A stretch of DNA of 64,000 nucleotides from Soonwooa sp032078105 (GCA_046269235.1 JBJZOS010000011.1:13019-77018); one strand, 5' to 3'; counted from the stretch's first letter, positions 24,247-33,658 are shown. Numbers and translations: made by a program. The notes: generated by a model not told the origin, from the letters alone.

Positions 24247-26451
24247 TTAGAAACGATATTTTAAATTAAACCCTGAGTAGAAGTAAGCTTTACTTGGTCC
24301 AGGATTAACGTCTGTAAAGACATTATCATTGTTGTATTGATTGTCCTTATCGGTATCATTAATGCTATTTCCGTAGAATAAAAATGTATAGTTAATCTGA
24401 TTGGTCAAATTATTACCCATCGCAAAAACATCCAAATCGAAATTTCCAAAACGCTGTTTGTAACCGATTTTAGAATTTAGCAGTCCAAAACTTTTAACCT
24501 TGTTAGAGTTGGCGAAATCTGTGTAGACCGTTCCCATGTAGTTAAATGTATTTTGCCAATACAGCCCAAAAGTAGTGTCAAAATCTAAGCCCAGAGATAC
24601 TTTTGACTTTGGTACACCAACCACCGATTTGTTATCATAATTCTGCACCGCTGCTGGTCCATTCGCCTCTTTAAGATAAGTATTAAACTTTGAATATTTA
24701 AAGTCGTTATAAGTATAACTTAAGAAAGGTTGTACTTTTTTAAGAAAGCTACTTTTCGATTCGTAAACGTAGCCTATGCTAAGTTCAAAACCTTGGTTAG
24801 ACTGATTTCCGGTATTTGCCCAATAAGAATAAGGCGTATTTTCAGCATTTGCCATCGTAGCTCGTAATTGGGTTAATTTGTTTTTAACATCGATATTAAA
24901 CAAAGATACTTGATAGTCCATCGCGGTATCCAACAACAAGCCTTGCACACTAAAATCCCACATTTTCGCCTTCTCTGGGGTTAAGTTATCATTGGTCTGG
25001 TTAAGCCCAGAAATAAAGGACGTCGCCGACGTTGGGGCATTGTAACCTTCGCTGTAACTAAGATTGAATATCTGCTTTTTCCATGTTTTTTGTAATGCAA
25101 AATGTGGCGTTGCAACGGCATCAAAACTTTTATTAAACGACAAGTTTTGACCTTTATAAAGATCAAGGCCATTAACAACAAAAAGTCCTGGCAAAGCTAA
25201 CATATCTTGACGATTGTAGCTGATTTTGTTAACGCTAACACCCGCAAGAAACATCAAATCCCAAGGTTTGTAAGTTAATTTTTCAACAACAAAAACATTG
25301 GATTGATTGTTAATGATTTTAAAATAAGAACCTTCATACAAAGGTCTCAAAATAGGCGTTTCCGCAGGTTTCACACTTTTGAAACGCAAGTTTGTAATCA
25401 AAGATCGCGACTGTTGATACTCGACACCAAAATCGGTTTGGCTTTTAAAATTTCCGAAATCTTTGGTGTAATTAAAAACTGATCGTAGGCCATAACTTGG
25501 TGCAGAATAGGTTTCGTAAGCGCCTGCTGCAATCCTATCGCTTGTCGTCCCCGTGTAGAAGACGCTTGTGTTATTGCTAAAATTGTCGGTCATATTCCAG
25601 CTGTAGGCAATGCCGAGACGCGATGTAATGAACTTAGTCTTAGCGCCTCTTCGGATGTAGGCGGCATTTCCGTTATCGATTCCGTTATAATAATCCGCAT
25701 ACGAAATCTGCCCAGACACTTGCTCTAGCGAGTTGGCGTGTGATGCGAGAATATTTAATTTTTGGTTTTTATTAAGTTTGACCTCGGACAAAATGTTGTA
25801 GAAATTTTTGATGCTTTTACCGTGTGGACGATAGCCATCGGTACCGATGTGTCCGTAGTTTGCGGTAATAGAATAGTTGTCTCCTACACTTGTCCAACTT
25901 GTAGAACTTTGTAAAGTTTTAAAAGAGCCTGCCAGAAATTGTTCTGACAACCTTGTTTCTTTTTTTGTTTCTGGTCGAGAATAAAACTTAACAACACCGC
26001 CTGTTCCGCCGCCATAGACTGTTGCGGCAGGTCCTTTGATTACTTCAACATGATTGACAAGTCCAAAGTTGACATCATCCAATACCGTTACGCCATCTGC
26101 GTTGGTTAATGGGACATTGTTCCAATACATTTTGATGCCCCAATTGTTAAATTTTTGGTCGTTACCATAACCTCGAAGAATGACGCGTTGTCCTCCCATT
26201 ATGGTTCTTTTCTCCATTTGTACGCCAGCAATGGTATTAAGCGATTGCTCGATAAAAGCTGGATTACTTCGTTCTAACTCATAGTTCGACAGGTTTTCGG
26301 TAGCTTGTGCATTTTTTTTGAACTCTTCTCTTTCTTTAACGACTTTAGTACGCGAATGGATAACAATGCCGTCAATGAGATTTTCGTTTTCTTGCGCTGA
26401 AACAACCATTGAACTTAATAAAAAGATGGGTAATAAGTAGTTTTTTTTCAT
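24247..26451 (-). CDS. TonB-dependent receptor, siderophore-type
   Basis: 734 residues, outer-membrane gated channel. Signal peptide MKKNYLLPIFLLSSMVVSAQ; the plug domain (about 40-160) includes the family pattern SLNTIAGVQMEKRTIMGGQR, VILRGYGND, NADGVTVLDDVNFGLVNHVE and VIKGPAATVYGGGTGGVVKF. A 22-strand barrel follows, ending in aromatic KAYFYSGFNLKYRF. There is no carboxypeptidase-like N-terminal repeat and no SusD neighbour, so it is not a Sus-type glycan importer; the plug resembles ferric-siderophore receptors (FecA/FhuA style). A possible TonB box is near residues 24-33 (NLIDGIVIHS). The substrate is not established. Confidence 0.88.
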   Translation of the reverse strand: MKKNYLLPIFLLSSMVVSAQENENLIDGIVIHSRTKVVKEREEFKKNAQATENLSNYELERSNPAFIEQSLNTIAGVQMEKRTIMGGQRVILRGYGNDQKFNNWGIKMYWNNVPLTNADGVTVLDDVNFGLVNHVEVIKGPAATVYGGGTGGVVKFYSRPETKKETRLSEQFLAGSFKTLQSSTSWTSVGDNYSITANYGHIGTDGYRPHGKSIKNFYNILSEVKLNKNQKLNILASHANSLEQVSGQISYADYYNGIDNGNAAYIRRGAKTKFITSRLGIAYSWNMTDNFSNNTSVFYTGTTSDRIAAGAYETYSAPSYGLRSVFNYTKDFGNFKSQTDFGVEYQQSRSLITNLRFKSVKPAETPILRPLYEGSYFKIINNQSNVFVVEKLTYKPWDLMFLAGVSVNKISYNRQDMLALPGLFVVNGLDLYKGQNLSFNKSFDAVATPHFALQKTWKKQIFNLSYSEGYNAPTSATSFISGLNQTNDNLTPEKAKMWDFSVQGLLLDTAMDYQVSLFNIDVKNKLTQLRATMANAENTPYSYWANTGNQSNQGFELSIGYVYESKSSFLKKVQPFLSYTYNDFKYSKFNTYLKEANGPAAVQNYDNKSVVGVPKSKVSLGLDFDTTFGLYWQNTFNYMGTVYTDFANSNKVKSFGLLNSKIGYKQRFGNFDLDVFAMGNNLTNQINYTFLFYGNSINDTDKDNQYNNDNVFTDVNPGPSKAYFYSGFNLKYRF

Positions 26452-26468
26452 TTAAGAATTTAATAAAG

Positions 26469-26501
26469 TAAAAAAAGCTAAAGTACTTCTACTCTAGCTT
26501 T
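26469..26501 (-). terminator. Terminator of the BNR-repeat T9SS gene
   Basis: A stem AGCTAAAGTA / TACTCTAGCT with one mismatch and CTTC loop, with T's on the minus strand (A-run 26470-26476), 24 bp after the stop. Confidence 0.8.
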
Positions 26502-26524
26502 TGTATAAAAATTTTTAATTTTAA

Positions 26525-29335
26525 TTATCGTTTAATGATAGCTGAAGAATAAAGCGTTTTACCATCTTGCATGACCTTAACAACGTAATTACCTTTTAGT
26601 AAAGAATCGATAAAGAATTCTTCGTCGGACTTCACGCCTTTTTTAGTAAACACTAATTTACCAGATGCGTCATAAACCTCAACATCTACTTTATCAGAAA
26701 CTTTAGAATCGAATTTCACATTAATTGGCCCTCTGGTTGGGTTAGGATAAACTTTATTTTTTAACAAGTTGTGGTTGGTCTCACCTGTCCCCATGGAGCT
26801 GTTGTCAATTCTTGTGGTGAAGGCTCCTCTACCATAAGATACAGCTAATATTGTCTTATCGGACGGTCTGTAATCGAAATGTGTGATCTTAAAGTTACCT
26901 AAACCGTTAGAATAGCGTCCCCAAGTTGGTGAGGGATCTTGGAAATTATCTGTCCCAAACACGCCTGAATGTGTACCAACAATAACTTCGTTATTATTTT
27001 CTGGATTCATAAAGATGGCTCTAACTGGGATATCTGGAAGGTTACCTTCTTTAGAAAACCATGATGTACCACCATCTGTAGAATAGAAAACACTATCAAC
27101 ATTAAAGTTAGAAACAACTACCATAATTTCATTTTCTGAGGCACCTAACTTGATATCAGACACGTTACCAGGGAACACATTACTGAACAAAGTAACATTA
27201 GGTGTTGTATTAGCAGTTGTAACTTTATAAAGCTTACCAAGTGTTGTCCCAATAAATACCGTAGAACTTGTCGTTGTATATGGTGACACATATAGTCTTG
27301 ATAAATTTTCTCCCGAAGCTGTATTAGCAATCGTTAATTGTGACCGCGTTAACTGTAAAGGTTGGGTGGCAAGTCCAGAAATTCTGTTTAAACTAATAGT
27401 AGCCGCACCGTTAGAATTAGCATTGGTATATGCAATATCTAGATTTCGGTCTACCACTAACGGATTAATAAATTGTCCAGCATTTTGCTGTGCAGAATTA
27501 CTTATTAAATATGCAGTCCCTGTAGCATGAAACAAAATATGAAAGTTATAAACATAAGATGCTATAAGATATTTATCTTGATCATCGTAAGCTGTAAAAG
27601 CACCATCTCCACCATAAACAACAGAATCATTATAAAAATTATTAGCTAAAGGAGCCCCAGAAAGCATCGGCGTACCATTATCTTGTGCACCAAGAATCAT
27701 CTCTTCATTATTATAGGATGCAACAGGATTTAAAGTACCATGGTAGAATTGTGTAATATTAAACCTCTTATTACGCATTTGTACGGCATTACTTCCTACC
27801 AGATTATTTTTGTTGGAAGCAAAAAAGAATCCGCCATCATTTCCCATGACAAATTGACTAGGATTTTTAGGATTAAATACCAAAGCATGTTGATCCGCGT
27901 GTACGGTAGAAATATTAGCACTTGCTAACGCATTATTATTCGACCATTTTGTATATTGCGTCCAGGTTGCGCCGCCGTCTGTCGATTTGTAAGAATCTAC
28001 ACCTCCAACATAAAGAATGTCATCATTTTGAGGATCAGTTTCTATTACTAAATCATAAAAAGATTGCCCTCTAGTGAAATCATTAGCAGGCTGTCCCGTA
28101 TCAATTGGTTTTGGTAATGTAATGCCAGATCCGGCAACATTTGTAGAAATCCAAGTTGTGCCACCATCCGTTGTTTTTACAATTCGTACTGGCTCACTAG
28201 TCGTTGCACCTTGCATTAATGCGTAAGCCTTTTGAGGATTAGTCTCAGAAACTTCTACCATAACACGAGCACCAACGTTACCTACATCGTACACTTTTGT
28301 AAAAGTCGCACCAAAATCTGTAGATTTGAAAATTTTACCACCCGACGTCTGTCCACTATAGCTACTTCTTCTTGTTGCTACCCAAATTGCATTGTCCTTA
28401 CCAACTTCTATATCTTGAATGTTATAGCCATTACTTGCATTCCAAAGTAGATTATTAAGCTTCGTAAAATTAACACCATCTGTCGATTTATACAGCCCAG
28501 ATTGTCCGATACCCATAAAAGCCATAGCATCGCTCAGATAAGTTCCGGAAACCCCAGCATAAACTTCGGACACGCCATTATTATTAACGACTCTTATCGA
28601 TGGGATATGGTGATTACCATTCTTTACATTACCGGAAATCGCCCCTTCAAATGTAAATATTTGATTCCAAGTTTGTCCACCATCAGTTGTTTTCCAAATA
28701 CCTTGCCCACTAATATCTCCTGTCTCCACTTCACCTGTACCAACATAAAAAATTTGAGAATTGTTAGGATCCGAGACAATACAAGAGATCGACGTATTAG
28801 CCCAGAAGCTGTCTACCAAAGTCCATTCAGAATTAGAATCTGTAATATCATTGTTATACCAAAGTCCGCCAGATACGCCACCAGCCCACACTTTTTTACC
28901 ACTAGCATCATTGGGATCAAACATAATCCCACGTATTCTTCCACCAATATCGTAAGGTCCTCTTTCTGTCCATTGGTTAGGGATAGCTTTGTTGGCACCC
29001 GGTAATGCACCGCCAAATATCTCTAGATCGCGGTCCGCTTTGTACTTTCCAGCTTTAATGTCTTTCTCAAGGTTAACATAGTTCTGGTTATGCAATTGTC
29101 CTGTATTAGGATCCATTGTAGCAATATACTCTGCTAGATTGTACTCTTCAGGTGGTTTTTGATGATTATCTTTCGCAAACTGAATATCTTTTTGATGCAG
29201 CTTCATTGCATCTTGGATGTGTTTAATATATTTTTCGTTTATCTTAGTATTAACTTGCTTAGGTTGAGTCTGTTGTGCCGTTAAATAAAGTGAAGCAACG
29301 GACAAACTAACTCCAAGAATAATTTTAAGTTTCAT
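26525..29335 (-). CDS. Large secreted BNR/sortilin-like beta-propeller protein with T9SS sorting domain
   Basis: 936 residues. Signal peptide (MKLKIILGVSLSVASLYLTAQ), a lysine-rich N-terminal segment, then a long beta-propeller region (about 115-840) with many BNR/VPS10-like repeats: GIWKTTDGGQTWNQIF, GLYKSTDGVNFTKL, IFKSTDFGATFTKV, VKTTDGGTTWIS, YKSTDGGATWTQY and FYSTDGGTSWFS. The T9SS type A domain closes it (NKVYPNPTRGPINVKF, VEVYDASGKLVF, GNYVVKVMQDGKTLYSS). Similar propellers occur in xyloglucanases and sialidases, but no catalytic residues can be assigned here. It is surface-bound or released. A small secreted-protein gene lies 124 bp upstream on the same strand. Confidence 0.88.
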   Translation of the reverse strand: MKLKIILGVSLSVASLYLTAQQTQPKQVNTKINEKYIKHIQDAMKLHQKDIQFAKDNHQKPPEEYNLAEYIATMDPNTGQLHNQNYVNLEKDIKAGKYKADRDLEIFGGALPGANKAIPNQWTERGPYDIGGRIRGIMFDPNDASGKKVWAGGVSGGLWYNNDITDSNSEWTLVDSFWANTSISCIVSDPNNSQIFYVGTGEVETGDISGQGIWKTTDGGQTWNQIFTFEGAISGNVKNGNHHIPSIRVVNNNGVSEVYAGVSGTYLSDAMAFMGIGQSGLYKSTDGVNFTKLNNLLWNASNGYNIQDIEVGKDNAIWVATRRSSYSGQTSGGKIFKSTDFGATFTKVYDVGNVGARVMVEVSETNPQKAYALMQGATTSEPVRIVKTTDGGTTWISTNVAGSGITLPKPIDTGQPANDFTRGQSFYDLVIETDPQNDDILYVGGVDSYKSTDGGATWTQYTKWSNNNALASANISTVHADQHALVFNPKNPSQFVMGNDGGFFFASNKNNLVGSNAVQMRNKRFNITQFYHGTLNPVASYNNEEMILGAQDNGTPMLSGAPLANNFYNDSVVYGGDGAFTAYDDQDKYLIASYVYNFHILFHATGTAYLISNSAQQNAGQFINPLVVDRNLDIAYTNANSNGAATISLNRISGLATQPLQLTRSQLTIANTASGENLSRLYVSPYTTTSSTVFIGTTLGKLYKVTTANTTPNVTLFSNVFPGNVSDIKLGASENEIMVVVSNFNVDSVFYSTDGGTSWFSKEGNLPDIPVRAIFMNPENNNEVIVGTHSGVFGTDNFQDPSPTWGRYSNGLGNFKITHFDYRPSDKTILAVSYGRGAFTTRIDNSSMGTGETNHNLLKNKVYPNPTRGPINVKFDSKVSDKVDVEVYDASGKLVFTKKGVKSDEEFFIDSLLKGNYVVKVMQDGKTLYSSAIIKR

Positions 29336-29459
29336 AATTACTTTTTTTTAGCTTACGCAAAAATAGAAATTTAATAACATAATACAACTAACATAAAATA
29401 AAACCCTAAAATATTCTAATATATACTTAAAAATAATCAATAATAAAAAAACATTTTTG

Positions 29460-29906
29460 CTATTGCGGCAAATCTCCCGTTATAACGGAATGATTAGCAG
29501 CAGATTGAGAGTCTTTAATTTTAATTTTTTTCTGAATTAATTTATTATTCTTAACTTTTTTAAAAACTAGAAACACTTGATTTTCACCCAAAGTATTACC
29601 AGCAGACGGATTAGGACGATCTGTGGTAGGAAAATTATCTTGCCCTGACAACAAAATAGCATTAAGTGAAAGATTATCTTTATTAAAAGATTTTGTCAAA
29701 TTAATAGTCTTATCACCAACTAAAAAATATAGTGGTTCTAGCTTTTTATTTTCTTTAATCGTCACCGTTAACCATTCTTGGCGAGCTTCTTCTCGACCAC
29801 CAATCATCACTTTACGCTCAGCATTAACAATCTTTACACACTGCGCTAGGCTGTACGCAGTGCAACAAAAACTCATCAAAAGTGCTATTTTAAAAAAGGA
29901 CTTCAT
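29460..29906 (-). CDS. Small secreted protein of unknown function
   Basis: 148 residues with a signal peptide (MKSFFKIALLMSFCCTAYSL|AQ). The body is a predicted beta-rich domain: EWLTVTIKENKKLEPLYFLV, LNAILLSGQDNFPTTDRP, ENQVFLVFKKVKNNKLIQKK. A single Cys (C23) follows the signal peptide at AQC, but the cleavage region (YSLAQC) is a poor lipobox, so a lipoprotein is possible but not favoured. It lies upstream of the large T9SS protein gene on the same strand and may be co-transcribed. No family recognised. Confidence 0.6.
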   Translation of the reverse strand: MKSFFKIALLMSFCCTAYSLAQCVKIVNAERKVMIGGREEARQEWLTVTIKENKKLEPLYFLVGDKTINLTKSFNKDNLSLNAILLSGQDNFPTTDRPNPSAGNTLGENQVFLVFKKVKNNKLIQKKIKIKDSQSAANHSVITGDLPQ

Positions 29907-30008
29907 TTATTTTTTATTTGATGTTAAATTTAATCATTTTTACTGCTTCAAAATTTATTTTGTAACATTTTAAAGAATCAGTCACTAACCTTGTGAGAAC
30001 TAAAATAA

Positions 30009-30503
30009 ATGACAACTCTAGAATCTGAGTTTTTACTAAAAATCGACAAGCATAAGGGCATCATTTTCAAAATTTCGAAAATGTATATGGACAATCGAGA
30101 AGATCAGGAAGATCTTTTCCAGGAGATTACATTTCAGGTTTGGAAGGCTTTTTCGAGTTTTAAGGGCGAAAGCGAATTTTCGACTTGGCTCTATCGTGTG
30201 GCGCTCAACACCGCTATTGTATTTTTAAAATCAGAGAAAAGAAGAAGCTTTATCGACAATGTAGAAGTCTCAAATTTTAAAATTGAACAAGAAGATTACA
30301 ACCACGAAAAAGAAGAGAAACTACAAAAAATGTACGAAGCCATCCAACAACTTAATCCTATTGACAAAGCTTTTATCTTCTATTATCTTGAAGATTTTTC
30401 GGGAAAAGAGATTGCACAACAAATGGGTATTTCCGAAGGCAATGTCCGTGTAAAAATGAATCGTGCAAAGAATAAGTTAAAAGACATTTTATCTAATCCA
30501 TAA
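30009..30503 (+). CDS. RNA polymerase ECF sigma factor
   Basis: 164 residues. Region 2 has DNREDQEDLFQEITFQVWKA and FSTWLYRVALNTAIVFLKSE (core binding and -10 recognition); region 4 has the helix-turn-helix FSGKEIAQQMGISEGNVRVK. It belongs to the sigma-70-like ECF group common in Bacteroidota. The gene 11 bp downstream encodes a four-helix membrane protein with an N-terminal cytosolic tail, the likely regulator. No FecR/TonB-receptor pair is next to it, so it is not of the FecI-type iron or glycan signalling kind. Target genes cannot be inferred. Confidence 0.93.
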   Translation: MTTLESEFLLKIDKHKGIIFKISKMYMDNREDQEDLFQEITFQVWKAFSSFKGESEFSTWLYRVALNTAIVFLKSEKRRSFIDNVEVSNFKIEQEDYNHEKEEKLQKMYEAIQQLNPIDKAFIFYYLEDFSGKEIAQQMGISEGNVRVKMNRAKNKLKDILSNP

Positions 30504-30514
30504 AATACAAAGAA

Positions 30515-31108
30515 ATGAATATAGATGAACTAAAAAACATTTGGGATCATGACGAAAGCAAAAACACCCCAGAAGTCAGCCTACAACAAAGAAAAAGCCT
30601 CAATCTACCTTTAGAAAAGATTCGTCGCAATATGCGTTGGGAGTTTTGGTCAAGCCTAATACTTTTAGCCTTTGTATTGGTTGCCATATGGGGAATCCAA
30701 ATGCCATTTCGCTTCCGACTGTATTTAGAAATTTTGGTCGCTGCAATGACCTTGGTCACCTTCTTTTTCTATGCTAAATTTTTCAAACTATATAAAGAAA
30801 TCAGCAATCCCGAATTAGAAACTTTAACATCATTAAAAGATTTGTTGACACAGTTTAATCTTAACAAACAATATTATCTGTCGTTCTACATCAGCTTTGT
30901 GCCATTTTTGGTTGGTGAAATGATTATTGTTATCGAATCTATTCCAAAATCTAGAGATTTGCCCGACTTAGCGTTAGCCCTTTATTTTGTGGGATCAATC
31001 TTGGCTGGACTTCTATTTTTATGGCTTATCGGTAAATTCTGGTTTCAATATTATTACGGAAAATATATTGATAAAGTTGAAAAACTTGTCGAAGAATTAC
31101 AAGCTTAA
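30515..31108 (+). CDS. Membrane protein paired with the ECF sigma factor (putative anti-sigma)
   Basis: 197 residues. A cytosolic N-terminal segment of about 45 residues starts with MNIDELKNIWDHDES, a block I associate with membrane proteins downstream of ECF sigma genes in Flavobacteriia (often mislabelled beta-carotene monooxygenase). Four membrane helices follow (about 46-64, 69-88, 125-143, 152-174) and a basic C-terminal tail. There is no zinc-binding HxxxCxxC anti-sigma motif. The 11-bp spacing to the sigma gene means co-expression. An anti-sigma role is inference from position only. Confidence 0.7.
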   Translation: MNIDELKNIWDHDESKNTPEVSLQQRKSLNLPLEKIRRNMRWEFWSSLILLAFVLVAIWGIQMPFRFRLYLEILVAAMTLVTFFFYAKFFKLYKEISNPELETLTSLKDLLTQFNLNKQYYLSFYISFVPFLVGEMIIVIESIPKSRDLPDLALALYFVGSILAGLLFLWLIGKFWFQYYYGKYIDKVEKLVEELQA

Positions 31109-31130
31109 TTGTTAAATATGAAGCGCGATG

Positions 31131-31153
31131 TCCAAGGACCTCGCGCTTTTTTT
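31131..31153 (+). terminator. Terminator of the sigma factor operon
   Basis: AGCGCGA ... TCGCGCT stem with an inner GTC/GAC helix, followed by TTTTTTT, just before the convergent gldA-like stop at 31158. Confidence 0.85.
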
Positions 31154-31157
31154 ATTC

Positions 31158-31862
31158 TTATTGTTTGGCTTCTGTATAACTTTGGAAAGCCTGTTCGACA
31201 CTTTCATATTTCCCTTTAAAATCTGAGATTGGAGAATCTTGAATGATATGTCCTTTATGAATCAAAATCACTCGTGAGCAAAGCGCTTCCACCTCTTGCA
31301 TGATGTGCGTTGACAAAATCACGGTTTTTTCTTTCCCAATTTCTTTAATCACATTTCGGATTTCCACAATTTGATTAGGATCTAGACCGTTAGTTGGCTC
31401 ATCCAAAATCAATAAATCTGGTTGATGAAGAATGGCTTGTGCAAGACCAACACGCTGTTTGTAACCTTTAGAAAGTTGACTTATTTTCTTCGATTTTTCA
31501 GGTGTTATCCCAACCAATTCGATCACCTCGTCTACTCTATTTTTTTTGATACGGTGGATGTTCGCCACAAACTGAAGATACTCTTTCACAAACATTTCTT
31601 GATAAAGAGGATTATTTTCTGGGAGAAAACCAATCTTCTTTTTGCTTTCAATATCGTGCGTTGTAATGTCTTTTTGATCTAATAAAATTTGACCTTCGTC
31701 AATCTTCAAAGCGCCAACAATAGATTTCATCAACGTTGACTTCCCTGCACCATTTGGACCAAGAAGTCCAATAATTTCATTTTTATTAATTGAAATATTA
31801 ACATCATTAAGTGCCACTTGGTCACCAAAATTCTTCGTCAGATTTATAATATCTAAAGTCAT
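31158..31862 (-). CDS. gldA: ABC transporter ATPase, GldA type (gliding motility-associated)
   Basis: 234 residues. Walker A GPNGAGKST, Q-loop region GFLPENNPLYQEMFVKEYLQ, signature LSKGYKQR, Walker B LLILDEPTNGLDPNQ, and H-loop STHIMQEVEALC. The sequence around LPE-N-N-P-L-Y and STHIMQEVEA-C is characteristic of GldA of flavobacteria, which with GldF and GldG forms an ABC transporter needed for gliding in Flavobacterium johnsoniae. No gldF/gldG gene is next to it. Many non-gliding relatives keep gldA homologs, so motility cannot be inferred. A generic multidrug-type ABC ATPase is the alternative. Confidence 0.75.
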   Translation of the reverse strand: MTLDIINLTKNFGDQVALNDVNISINKNEIIGLLGPNGAGKSTLMKSIVGALKIDEGQILLDQKDITTHDIESKKKIGFLPENNPLYQEMFVKEYLQFVANIHRIKKNRVDEVIELVGITPEKSKKISQLSKGYKQRVGLAQAILHQPDLLILDEPTNGLDPNQIVEIRNVIKEIGKEKTVILSTHIMQEVEALCSRVILIHKGHIIQDSPISDFKGKYESVEQAFQSYTEAKQ

Positions 31863-31928
31863 TATTTACAAATATCTAGGGCAAAAATACTAAATCTTAA
31901 ACATTAAATCATTTCTCTTTTAAAACAA

Positions 31929-31959
31929 TTTTCAAAGCCTAAAATTTTTCGTAAATTTG
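31929..31959 (+). promoter_or_regulatory. Promoter of the ruvX-def unit
   Basis: TTTT (31929-31932), 19-bp spacer, TAAATTTG (31952-31959). The ruvX ATG is 7 bp downstream of the -7 box, so the leader must be extremely short or absent. Confidence 0.55.
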
Positions 31960-31966
31960 CAAACCT

Positions 31967-32377
31967 ATGGGACAAATCCTCGCCATTGACTACGGAAAAG
32001 TAAGAACAGGACTCGCCACAACCGATGATGCCAAAATTATCGCAAGTGCACTAACGACCGTCGAAACGCCAAAGTTGATCGATTTCCTAAAGGACTATTT
32101 CAGTAAGAATACTGTAGAAGCGGTTGTTATTGGCTTACCAACCGACCTCAAAGGACAACTTTCTGAAATAGAAACGGACATTCAGCAGTTTTTAAAAGTT
32201 TTTGAAACTGAATTTCCTGATAAAAGAGTACATCGTTTGGATGAGCGTTTTACTTCCAAAATGGCTTCATTTTTTATAAGTCAAAGTGGAAAAAATAAAA
32301 AACAAAGACAAGAAAAAGGTCTTATTGACCGTGTAAGTGCAACCATAATTTTGCAAAATTTTTTAGATCAACCATGA
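31967..32377 (+). CDS. ruvX: Putative pre-16S rRNA nuclease / Holliday junction resolvase-like protein
   Basis: 136 residues of the YqgF/RuvX family (RNase H fold). Motifs: MGQILAIDYGKVRTGLATTD with Asp7, VIGLPTDLKGQLSEIE and the LDERFTSKMA block with the second acidic pair, plus a terminal Asp in GLIDRVSA. Known role: processing of the 5' end of 16S rRNA in E. coli; a Holliday junction activity has been reported for some members. Its stop overlaps the def start by 4 bp (ATGA), so translation is coupled. Confidence 0.93.
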   Translation: MGQILAIDYGKVRTGLATTDDAKIIASALTTVETPKLIDFLKDYFSKNTVEAVVIGLPTDLKGQLSEIETDIQQFLKVFETEFPDKRVHRLDERFTSKMASFFISQSGKNKKQRQEKGLIDRVSATIILQNFLDQP

Positions 32378-32946
32378 TTTTACCAATACGCGCCTTTGGC
32401 GATTCAATATTAAGAAAAGTAGCTCACGATATCGACAAAGATTATCCTGAGTTACAGACTTTGATAGACAACATGTTCGAAACCATGAATGGTGCTAACG
32501 GCATTGGCCTTGCTGCGCCACAAATTGGCTTAGACATTAGACTTTTTATCGTGGACCTTACGCCACTTGCAGATGACGAAGATTACAAAGATATTGCGGA
32601 AGAACTGAAGACTTTCAAAAAAGTTTTTATCAACGCAAAAATCCTTGAAGAAAGCGGTGAAGAATGGAAATTCAACGAAGGTTGTCTTTCGATTCCAGAA
32701 GTTAGAGAAGATGTAAAACGGAAAGAAACTATCAAAATTGAATATTTTGATGAAAATTTTGTGAAACATATCGATACTTTTTCGGATATTCGTGCGCGCG
32801 TAATTCAACATGAGTATGACCACATCGATGGTATACTTTTCACGGATCACCTAAGCGCACTAAAAAAGAAATTGGTAAAAGGAAAACTACAAAAAATCGC
32901 TAACGGCGATGTAGGCGTTAACTACAAAATGCGCTTTCCGAAATAA
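32374..32946 (+). CDS. def: Peptide deformylase
   Basis: 190-residue metalloenzyme that removes the N-formyl group from new proteins. All three motifs are present: GIGLAAPQIG (residues 43-52), EGCLS with metal ligand Cys104, and QHEYDH with His146, Glu147 and His150. It overlaps ruvX by 4 bp and precedes the DUF5606 gene by 48 bp. The insertion between motifs I and II (about residues 65-85, DDEDYKDIAEELKTF) is typical of Bacteroidota deformylases. Confidence 0.96.
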   Translation: MILPIRAFGDSILRKVAHDIDKDYPELQTLIDNMFETMNGANGIGLAAPQIGLDIRLFIVDLTPLADDEDYKDIAEELKTFKKVFINAKILEESGEEWKFNEGCLSIPEVREDVKRKETIKIEYFDENFVKHIDTFSDIRARVIQHEYDHIDGILFTDHLSALKKKLVKGKLQKIANGDVGVNYKMRFPK

Positions 32947-32994
32947 CTTAAGATAAATAAGAAAAAAAATAAACAACGACTAAACATTGAAACA

Positions 32995-33528
32995 ATGCAG
33001 TTAGAAAAAATAATTTCAATCTCAGGAAAACCAGGACTTTTCAAATTAGTTTCTCAATTAAGAAACGGATTTATTGTTGAAGATATCACAACTAAAAAGA
33101 AAGTTAGCATCTCAAACTCTAGCCAAGTTAGCTTGTTAGACAACATCGCGATGTTCACTTTTGACAAAGAAGTTCCGTTATTTGAAGTATTTGAAAATAT
33201 TGCTAAAAAATACGATTTCAAACAAACCATTAACCACAAGTCAAAAAGTGACGAGCTTAAGACTTTTATGGAAGAATCGCTTCCTAACTACGATACAGAA
33301 AGAGTATACGAGTCTGATATCAAAAAATTAGCGCAATGGTATAACCTTTTGCAAAAAGCTGGTTATATTACACCTGAAAGCTTTGTAAAAGCGGAGGAAG
33401 TTGTAGAAGAAGCGCCAGCAGCTGAGGAAAAACCAGCTAAAAAAACGACTAAAAAAACAGCTGAGAATACTGAAGAAAAGCCAGCTAAAAAACCTGCCGC
33501 TAAAAAGACTACTAAAAAAGAAAATTAA
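32995..33528 (+). CDS. DUF5606 protein with Lys/Ala-rich tail
   Basis: 177 residues. The N-terminal 130 residues form the DUF5606 domain (MQLEKIISISGKPGLFKLVS, VEDITTKKKVSISNSSQVSL, YESDIKKLAQWYNLLQKAGY), restricted to Bacteroidota as far as I know and of unknown function. The C terminus (about 135-177) is a low-complexity tail of alternating Ala/Pro/Lys/Thr/Glu (EEKPAKKTTKKTAENTEEKP), similar to histone-H1-like tails. It is placed after def and likely in the same operon (ruvX-def-DUF5606), closed by a strong terminator. A nucleic acid- or ribosome-related role is a guess from context. Confidence 0.85.
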   Translation: MQLEKIISISGKPGLFKLVSQLRNGFIVEDITTKKKVSISNSSQVSLLDNIAMFTFDKEVPLFEVFENIAKKYDFKQTINHKSKSDELKTFMEESLPNYDTERVYESDIKKLAQWYNLLQKAGYITPESFVKAEEVVEEAPAAEEKPAKKTTKKTAENTEEKPAKKPAAKKTTKKEN

Positions 33529-33606
33529 TTATAACTCGTCAATTCGTCTGAAATTCGTTGAGAGTTTTACGTAGAGAATTGTCTCAATTTTAATTAAAAC
33601 CAATAA

Positions 33607-33648
33607 AAACTCCATCAAAAAGATTATTTTTGATGGAGTTTCTTTTTT
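33607..33648 (+). terminator. Terminator of the ruvX-def-DUF5606 operon
   Basis: A 15-bp perfect stem (33607-33621 with 33627-33641), 5-nt loop and a T-rich tail ending 11 bp before the next start codon. Confidence 0.93.
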
Positions 33649-33658
33649 ATATTAGATT

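Noticed and set aside
28502..29005. A 167-codon plus-strand frame within the BNR-repeat gene
   Set aside because: It is antisense to a complete T9SS protein and has no domain pattern; shadow of repetitive codon usage.
33421..33528. Lys/Ala repeats at the end of the DUF5606 gene as a separate repeat element
   Set aside because: They are explained by the low-complexity protein tail; no perfect DNA repeat.
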